From Lactobacillus sp. ESL0701 (GTDB taxonomy: Bacteria > Bacillota > Bacilli > Lactobacillales > Lactobacillaceae), in contig NZ_JAQTIC010000003.1 of assembly GCF_029433445.1 (NCBI RefSeq), forward strand, positions 1-64,000: a stretch of DNA of 64,000 nt, given 5' to 3'. The position numbers and the translations under genes were made by a program. Below, one piece after another: positions 57,838 through 64,000 of this stretch (the stretch's first letter is position 1; every line of letters begins with the position of its first letter). Below the pieces are notes generated by a model. The model worked only from the letters and a program-made list of their open reading frames with translations. It searched no databases and was not told the origin of the DNA.

Positions 57838-60800
57838 ATGTTAGGAAAAAATAATTTTAAAGAAAGATTACGGAAAATGAACCTGGAATCAAAAAAGGAT
57901 CGTTTTTCGATTAGAAAACTAACAATTGGTGTTGCATCAGTTCTACTAGGCTTTACCTTTATGGGTGTTAAGGGACAAACTGCTAAAGCTGATACATTGC
58001 AGTCAGACCAAAGCCAAACTCAAACTAAGCAATTGACTGATGAAACTGACCAAACTTCAACGATTAAGGCCGATATACCTAACAATGATAAGTTATCAAC
58101 TTATGCTGGCTTAAAATCCTTTTTAAGAGATGATTCGCCTGAAGATACCAAGACGGATTCAACCGCTAAAACTCCGGATCAAGATCATCAGTCATCATCT
58201 GATAAGACTGATGATCATCAAGCTGAACCTGCAAAACCCGACCAAGACCAAGATAATCGTCAGCCTGCAGCTAAACCAGATGAGAATGGTCACCAGGCGG
58301 ATGCTAATGATGCCGCAGCTAATATTACAACTGGTGATAATTCTCCAGCTACTGTTACTCAGCAGCAAAAGCCGCAGACCCAAGACTTAGTGGAAACACC
58401 TAATTTGGCAACTACTACTGAATCTTCAGTTAATGTTGGCTCGTGGAAAGGGCTAACTGATGCTTTTTCTAATATTAATATCCACGAAATTAATATTATT
58501 AATAATATTAAGGCGGGAACTAGTGATGCCGACGTAGAAGTGAAAACTAGAGACTTAGTAATCAAGTCTGCGGCAGATAATCGTTATATCATTGACTTTC
58601 AAAGATATCGTCCACGTGATAAGTCGTCGACAACTAAAGTTAATATAACTTATGAAAATCTTGATATTTATAGTTGTACGTATTATGGCTTAATGCAAAC
58701 TGGCAGTAATAAGCGGGCAATTGTCAATTTTAAGAATGTTAACTTTATTGGTTCACAGATGATGTTTGTTGGTGAACATACAGAAATTCATTTTTATGGT
58801 ACTAATACCGCCCAAACAGTCAAAACATATACTAATGTCTTTGGCACATCAACAACACAATCAACTATTCAGCAGCTGTTTGAGTTTACTAAAGAAGGTG
58901 GGCGGTTAATTTTTGAAAATGGTGCTCAATTTACGGGGACGACATACAGCGGCAATGTAGTTGAAATGTCTGGCGGTAAGACTGGTGCAGATACAATTGA
59001 CGGCATTTCTTTAGCCAATGATAATCAAGTTATTGTTAAAACTGGTGCGGTCGTAACCTTAAATCCTAAGGGCGGTGATATGCCAGACAGTCCAAATATA
59101 ATTGAAAATACTAATTCTGCTAATGGGATTGTTATTTATAGTGGACAAGGTTCCGTTAATATTCAAACTGGCGGCACTGTCAACATTAATGTCGGGGGGA
59201 CGACTGACTATACAGGTACGATTAATAACCGTAAAGCCAAGGCAATTAACTTATCCGATAGTGGTTCAAGCTTAACAGTTGGCGATGGCGGCAGTTTAAA
59301 TGTCGTAACTAACGGTAACATTAGTGATCGTACTGGCAAGGGGCCAGCCAATGTTTTAGTTAATATTGGTGGTAATTTAACAGTTGGCAAGGCAGCTAAC
59401 TTTAATATTACCGGGAAAAATATGGGTAATTTTGCCGGAACATTAATGAATATTGGTGGTTCGTCAGACATTACTGGTAGTAACTTCAAAATTCAGTTAA
59501 CTGATAACCCAGGGACTGGCAAATTGACTTTACTTAACCCTAGTTCAAATACGCAAATTAATAATCCCCAGGACTTTTTGCTAGATACTGGTGGCAATTC
59601 TGTGGCTAATATTCTGTCGACTGGTAACTTTACGCTTAATAGCGTTAGGTTAAAACAACCAGGAACAAGTACGTCGAACGCCTTTAGAACTTTTGGCTTT
59701 AAGGGTAATAGCAATGGTACCTTGTCAACGATTAATACAGCGATTGAAGGAATTAGTCCAAGTGATGAAACAGCAGCAATTGCACTAATTAATGGCAAAG
59801 ATGTGGCGGTACTTGAATTTGTTAGTGCTAATGATGGCTTTTTAGCAATTGATCCGATTAGTGATGATGATATTATCATTGATGATGGCGATAATGAAGT
59901 AATCACTGGTTATGTTAATGAGGGCGGCGCCTATATTTCTGCTGTAATGCCAGATAATAGCCGCTTGGGCAATATAACTAGTCCATATTATAAAGAAGCA
60001 GCACAAAATATTAAGTATGCGGCTATTTCTGCTGATAGTGCGGAAACTAGCGGTGCCCATCAAGGTAAATTCAAGTTTACGATCACTGTACCTAAAGCTC
60101 AACTTGCTAGTATCGCGACCGGCAGTGTGGTGACATTAACAGCGACCAAGAATTTTGTTCAAGGTGACCCATCACTGGAAGATCCACAAAATCCTCAATC
60201 GGCAAAATTATATTCTGCTAGTGAAATTGCAGTTAAAAAGCAAGAGGATGCAGTCAGAGAAATTAATGCTGCAGCGACTGCTGCTAAGCAAAAGTTGACT
60301 GATTTATTTGGTTCAGATACAGCTAAGGCACAACCATATATTGATGCAATTGATGACTGGGTGACTAAGTCAACAACTAATAATCCGACTTCAGCCGATT
60401 CTGTTTATGGGACAACTGATAGCGCGGAAATAGTTAACCGGCGTGATGCAGCAATTGCGGGAATCAATGATGAAGTAAGTAAGGCTGAGAAAGCTAATGT
60501 AGACGAATTAAGGAATGCCGCTAAAGCTGAATTAGCTGCGTATGCGCAAAAAGCTAACCAATATTTAGGCACGACAGATGATTCTGACATTGCTGATTTG
60601 GTAAATGCCGCTAATGGTGTCTTTGATGATGAGAATAGCACTAGTGATGAGATTAACGCTGCGCTGACAGCAGCTAAAGATAATATTTTGGCTTCATTCA
60701 AGACCAAGGCAGAAGACAATATTGCAACTACAACGACTAATAATAAGCACCAAATTACGAATGTCTTAGCCTTATCATCAGAGCAAAAAGAGAAGTATCA

Positions 60801-63800
60801 AACCGAATTAGTATCTGCGGCTGCCGCTGGTAAAACTGCCATTGATTCAGCTGCTGACCTGGATGCAGCCGGCACAGCTTATCAAACAGCCAAGAATGAT
60901 ACAGATAAAGTTTTTGCGACGGCTAACACGATTTCAGACTTGCGTAAGTATAAGAATACCTTGAAGCAAAATTATCCAAGTTTGGCTGACCAGCTTGAGA
61001 GTGAGTCAGCAAACTATGAAGCGCAAATTGATGCCGGTACCAGTGATTTAGCTGCAGGTAAAGCCGCCTTAGATCAAATTGTTAATGGATTTAATGCGGC
61101 TGCAACTAGTGGATTACAATCGGCTTACGATACGGCTAAGTCGCAACTAGAAAGTAGTTCTAACCAGAAGGTACAGGATGCGTTGACCGCTGCCCAAGAT
61201 GCAATAACGGCAATAGGCACAGCTAGTGATGAAGATGATATGGTAGCTAAAAAAGAAGCTGCTCAAACTGCCATTGATAAACTGAATGCGTTAATTGCAC
61301 TGCAAAATGAGGCTGCTAGTGAAAAGGCAAAATATGCTGCAATGTATCCAGGTAATAGCACACTTACTGACCAAATTAATACTGATATTGATGCCGCACT
61401 AGCAACAGGAATTGATAACATAACTGCTGATTCGACAACTAATGATAATTTAGCAGAAGTGCAGACTGCTGGTATAGTTGCCATTGATCGTGTTGGTGCT
61501 AAAGCACAACTTGAACAAAAGGCACTGGAAATTGAAAACCAAATTAATAATTTATCCGGCTTGAGTGCTGGCGAACGTGACAAACAGATTCAGGCAGTCA
61601 AGGATCTGTTGACTAATGACGATCATACTGGTTATCAAGATCAAATTGATCAAGCAACTAGTCAGGATGAGGTTAATACGTTAACTACTGCTGGTCTGAC
61701 TGCATTGAATAATTTACTTACAGACCAGACATTAGCTTCTGAAAGAAATAATGCAATTGCCAAATTGCAGGCTGCGCAAGCTGCTGCTAATGCGCAAATT
61801 GATGGTACTAGTTTGAGTGCTGCTGACAAGACCAAGTTTAAGCATGATATTCAAAATCAGGTTGATCAGGGTATTAGTAATATTAACGCGGCAGCTTCGA
61901 TAGACGCAATTAATGACGCGGAAGTGGCTGCCGAAAATGGCATTAATGGAATTGTCGCTAATGCGACGACGCAAAATACGGCATTGCAATCTGCTCAAGC
62001 AGCAGCAATTAGTGAACTAACACAAGCTGCTCAGGCTGCTAAGACAGCTATTGATAACTTGCCAGCAGATCAACTGAGTGCAAGCGAAAAAGAAGCTTAT
62101 AAGAGTCAGATTGATCAAGCTGTCACTGCGGCAACTAATAATATCAACGCGGCTACGTCGACAGATGATGTAACCAGTGCTAAGACAATTGGTAAGACCA
62201 ACATTAATAATATCGAAGTGGCGGCTGATTTAGCGGCTGCTAAAGCCAAGGCATTGCAAGAATTAACAACTGCTCAGACAACTAACAAGCAGGCAATTGA
62301 TGATTTATTTGCAGCTGGTAAGATTGATGCTGCTAAGCAAGCTGAATTAAAGGGCAGAATTGATGACTTTTACAATGATGCAGTTGCAAAAGTAACGGCT
62401 GATACCACAACTAACCAAATCGTAATTGATAAGACTGCAGGAATTAACGCGATGAACGGTGTGGCGACTGATGCTGCTGACAATGCTAATCAAGAGTTGA
62501 CGACTGCCAAAGATAATGCCTTAGACAACACGGGTAATCCCATCGGTTTAAATAATTTGGCTGCTGAAATTAAGGAGCATATTGAGCAGGATAGTAATTT
62601 GGGACCTAACCAAAAGTTAGCTTATCAAGCACAAGTTGATGCGGCTTTGGACAAGGCAAAGGCTGATGTCGCTGCGGCTGGGACAACAGACGAAGTTGCG
62701 CAAGCAGCAACTAATGGTCGGGATGCAATGTTGCAAGTTAAGGCAGCTGCTGATTTGAAGTCAGCTCAAATTGCTGCTGAAAGAGCATTACTAGCCAAAC
62801 ATGATGCTGTTATTGCGGCTATTAATCAAAAGACTAATATTGATAGTACTGGGAAAGCAGCGTTAATTGCTCAAGTTGAAAGTGCATATAATGCCGCTCT
62901 AAATAAGGTTGATAATCCGGCACCAGCAACAATTGCTCAAGTTAACAGTGACCGGGATGCTGGTATTGATAACATGCAAAATGTGTTAGTTAATGCTGGT
63001 GATTTGGACAGTTTAATTAAGGAATACCAAGATAAGCTTGACCAAGTAGCACAAGATGCAGTTGATCGCGTTAATGCGTCGGCAATGACTGCTGATGCTA
63101 AACAAACAGCAATTAACGCAATTAACGCTGCTCGTGATGATGGTAAGCAGCAGATTGCGGCTAAAGATAATTTAGCTGATATTAAAACTGCTGAAACTGC
63201 AGGCGAGACAGCAATTTTAGAAGCAGAAAAGGAAACTAGCCTAACTGCTGCTAAGGATGCTGCTAATCAAAAAATTGCTGATGCCGCTGCCACTGCTAAG
63301 CAGCAGCTTCGTGATTCAATTAGGGGCTTATCTGCTGCTGAAATTGCTGCTGGTGAAGCCGCAATTGATGAAGCAGCTGCTACTGCTCATAACGCAATTA
63401 ATGGTGCAACAAGTGAAGCTGCAGTTACTGCTGCGGAAAACCTAGGTGAAACAGCGATTTATCAAGAAGTTGCTAAGGCTGGTTTAGCTGCTAATAAGCG
63501 GCAAGCTAAGGAAGCAATTCAAGCCGCAATCGATAATGCTCAATTCAATGAAGAGGATAGACAGCGGGCGGAATCAATTCAGACAGCTGCTAATAATACA
63601 ATTGATGCGGCAACTACCTCTGCAGAAGTTGATGAGCAAAAGCAATTGGCTTTGGCTGCAATTGCTAATGTTAAGACGGCAGCCGATTTGAACGAAGCTA
63701 AGGATAAGGCAATTGCTGCTCTTGATAAGGAATTAAATGGTGATGGCACTCCTGAAAATCCGGGAATTTTAAACCAAATTGCTAATAATCCTAACTTAAC

Positions 63801-64000
63801 TGCTGATGAAATAGCAGAATATCAGAAGCAAGCTAAGGATGCTTACACCAATGCTGTGGCTACCATTAATGGCTCTCAAGATGAGTCGTCACTTCCAGCT
63901 AAGGAGCGTGCGGGAATTCTGGCGATTGACGAAGCTTTAGTTGCCGCAACTTTGCAAGGCAAAAAGAATGCGGCTAACAAAGAATTGGATCAAGCTGCTC
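57838..64000 (+). CDS. Giant YSIRK-type surface adhesin, 5' part (runs off the window)
   Basis: 2054 codons are open without a stop to the edge of the window. The signal peptide carries FSIRKLTIGVASVLLGF, the YSIRK/G-S motif for export at the septum, with likely cleavage after AKA at about residue 51. An Asp/Gln/Pro-rich stretch follows (about 95-200). A Gly/Asn/Val-rich region (about 200-690) has short beta-strand repeats such as VNIQTGGTVNINVGG and LTVGDGGSLNVVTNG, as in pectate-lyase-like adhesive domains. From about residue 800 come alanine-rich helical repeats of 75-80 residues, DUF1542-like. An LPxTG anchor would be expected beyond the window. Function in adhesion or biofilm is inferred from the family. 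Confidence 0.85.
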   Translation, partial: MLGKNNFKERLRKMNLESKKDRFSIRKLTIGVASVLLGFTFMGVKGQTAKADTLQSDQSQTQTKQLTDETDQTSTIKADIPNNDKLSTYAGLKSFLRDDSPEDTKTDSTAKTPDQDHQSSSDKTDDHQAEPAKPDQDQDNRQPAAKPDENGHQADANDAAANITTGDNSPATVTQQQKPQTQDLVETPNLATTTESSVNVGSWKGLTDAFSNINIHEINIINNIKAGTSDADVEVKTRDLVIKSAADNRYIIDFQRYRPRDKSSTTKVNITYENLDIYSCTYYGLMQTGSNKRAIVNFKNVNFIGSQMMFVGEHTEIHFYGTNTAQTVKTYTNVFGTSTTQSTIQQLFEFTKEGGRLIFENGAQFTGTTYSGNVVEMSGGKTGADTIDGISLANDNQVIVKTGAVVTLNPKGGDMPDSPNIIENTNSANGIVIYSGQGSVNIQTGGTVNINVGGTTDYTGTINNRKAKAINLSDSGSSLTVGDGGSLNVVTNGNISDRTGKGPANVLVNIGGNLTVGKAANFNITGKNMGNFAGTLMNIGGSSDITGSNFKIQLTDNPGTGKLTLLNPSSNTQINNPQDFLLDTGGNSVANILSTGNFTLNSVRLKQPGTSTSNAFRTFGFKGNSNGTLSTINTAIEGISPSDETAAIALINGKDVAVLEFVSANDGFLAIDPISDDDIIIDDGDNEVITGYVNEGGAYISAVMPDNSRLGNITSPYYKEAAQNIKYAAISADSAETSGAHQGKFKFTITVPKAQLASIATGSVVTLTATKNFVQGDPSLEDPQNPQSAKLYSASEIAVKKQEDAVREINAAATAAKQKLTDLFGSDTAKAQPYIDAIDDWVTKSTTNNPTSADSVYGTTDSAEIVNRRDAAIAGINDEVSKAEKANVDELRNAAKAELAAYAQKANQYLGTTDDSDIADLVNAANGVFDDENSTSDEINAALTAAKDNILASFKTKAEDNIATTTTNNKHQITNVLALSSEQKEKYQTELVSAAAAGKTAIDSAADLDAAGTAYQTAKNDTDKVFATANTISDLRKYKNTLKQNYPSLADQLESESANYEAQIDAGTSDLAAGKAALDQIVNGFNAAATSGLQSAYDTAKSQLESSSNQKVQDALTAAQDAITAIGTASDEDDMVAKKEAAQTAIDKLNALIALQNEAASEKAKYAAMYPGNSTLTDQINTDIDAALATGIDNITADSTTNDNLAEVQTAGIVAIDRVGAKAQLEQKALEIENQINNLSGLSAGERDKQIQAVKDLLTNDDHTGYQDQIDQATSQDEVNTLTTAGLTALNNLLTDQTLASERNNAIAKLQAAQAAANAQIDGTSLSAADKTKFKHDIQNQVDQGISNINAAASIDAINDAEVAAENGINGIVANATTQNTALQSAQAAAISELTQAAQAAKTAIDNLPADQLSASEKEAYKSQIDQAVTAATNNINAATSTDDVTSAKTIGKTNINNIEVAADLAAAKAKALQELTTAQTTNKQAIDDLFAAGKIDAAKQAELKGRIDDFYNDAVAKVTADTTTNQIVIDKTAGINAMNGVATDAADNANQELTTAKDNALDNTGNPIGLNNLAAEIKEHIEQDSNLGPNQKLAYQAQVDAALDKAKADVAAAGTTDEVAQAATNGRDAMLQVKAAADLKSAQIAAERALLAKHDAVIAAINQKTNIDSTGKAALIAQVESAYNAALNKVDNPAPATIAQVNSDRDAGIDNMQNVLVNAGDLDSLIKEYQDKLDQVAQDAVDRVNASAMTADAKQTAINAINAARDDGKQQIAAKDNLADIKTAETAGETAILEAEKETSLTAAKDAANQKIADAAATAKQQLRDSIRGLSAAEIAAGEAAIDEAAATAHNAINGATSEAAVTAAENLGETAIYQEVAKAGLAANKRQAKEAIQAAIDNAQFNEEDRQRAESIQTAANNTIDAATTSAEVDEQKQLALAAIANVKTAADLNEAKDKAIAALDKELNGDGTPENPGILNQIANNPNLTADEIAEYQKQAKDAYTNAVATINGSQDESSLPAKERAGILAIDEALVAATLQGKKNAANKELDQAA

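Noticed and set aside
58130-63445. Several short open frames inside the surface protein gene, both strands
   Set aside because: They are shadows of the repeat-rich, stop-poor main frame, which stays open from 57838 to the window end.

Overview
The window is 64 kb of a low-GC Gram-positive chromosome. The gene content points to a Lactobacillus in the strict sense (L. delbrueckii group): large tRNA arrays behind a 5S rRNA, phosphoketolase, CamS, YSIRK-type surface protein, lipoteichoic acid machinery, several PTS genes and extended -10 promoters. The species cannot be fixed from the sequence alone. I see no prophage, insertion sequence, CRISPR array or plasmid module; the only accessory-looking stretches are a broken glycosyltransferase, a beta-glucoside PTS island, a wall-polysaccharide cluster and a giant surface adhesin that runs off the right edge.

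Layout. 1-3210: 3' end of a 5S rRNA, then 16 tRNA genes, a gap of about 0.65 kb carrying tandem promoters, then 11 more tRNA genes. A 241-bp block with fMet-Asp-Phe occurs identically in both tRNA clusters. 3289-8653: two glycolipid glycosyltransferases, a flippase-like membrane protein and an LtaS-type synthase, together a lipoteichoic acid anchor and polymer module. 8723-11834: secG, rnr, smpB (secretion, RNA decay, trans-translation). 12175-20656: nitroreductase, CNNM/CorC protein, hpt, M42 peptidase, MFS transporter, a TPP riboswitch driving two tandem YkoE-type transporter subunits, udk and fructokinase. 20750-25084: beta-glucoside PTS (IIA, IIB, unknown membrane protein, IIC) interrupted by an inverted GH1 6-phospho-beta-glucosidase, with CcpA-like sites. 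25171-32234: GT2 fragment, Dps, rpiA, nucleoside hydrolase with GntR regulator, DeoR regulator and phosphoketolase; these serve pentose and nucleoside catabolism.

32300-35402 is the most intriguing stretch. It holds a candidate small structured RNA, then a compact leader RNA with mutually exclusive hairpins and a terminator ahead of a P2A-type cation ATPase. 35474-47149: free-methionine sulfoxide reductase, DHA2 exporter, glutamine-type ABC transporter, a CDP-glycerol transferase/flippase/GT32 wall-glycan cluster with SprT, a MarR regulator with an odd His/Cys/Trp-rich tail next to an ABC exporter, and an orphan tRNA-Leu. 47301-57616: glucosaminidase, then pcrA-ligA-camS-gatC-gatA-gatB-dagK, a tightly packed housekeeping operon. 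57838-64000: the first 2054 residues of a repeat-rich surface protein with YSIRK signal peptide, beta-helix region and DUF1542-like helical repeats.
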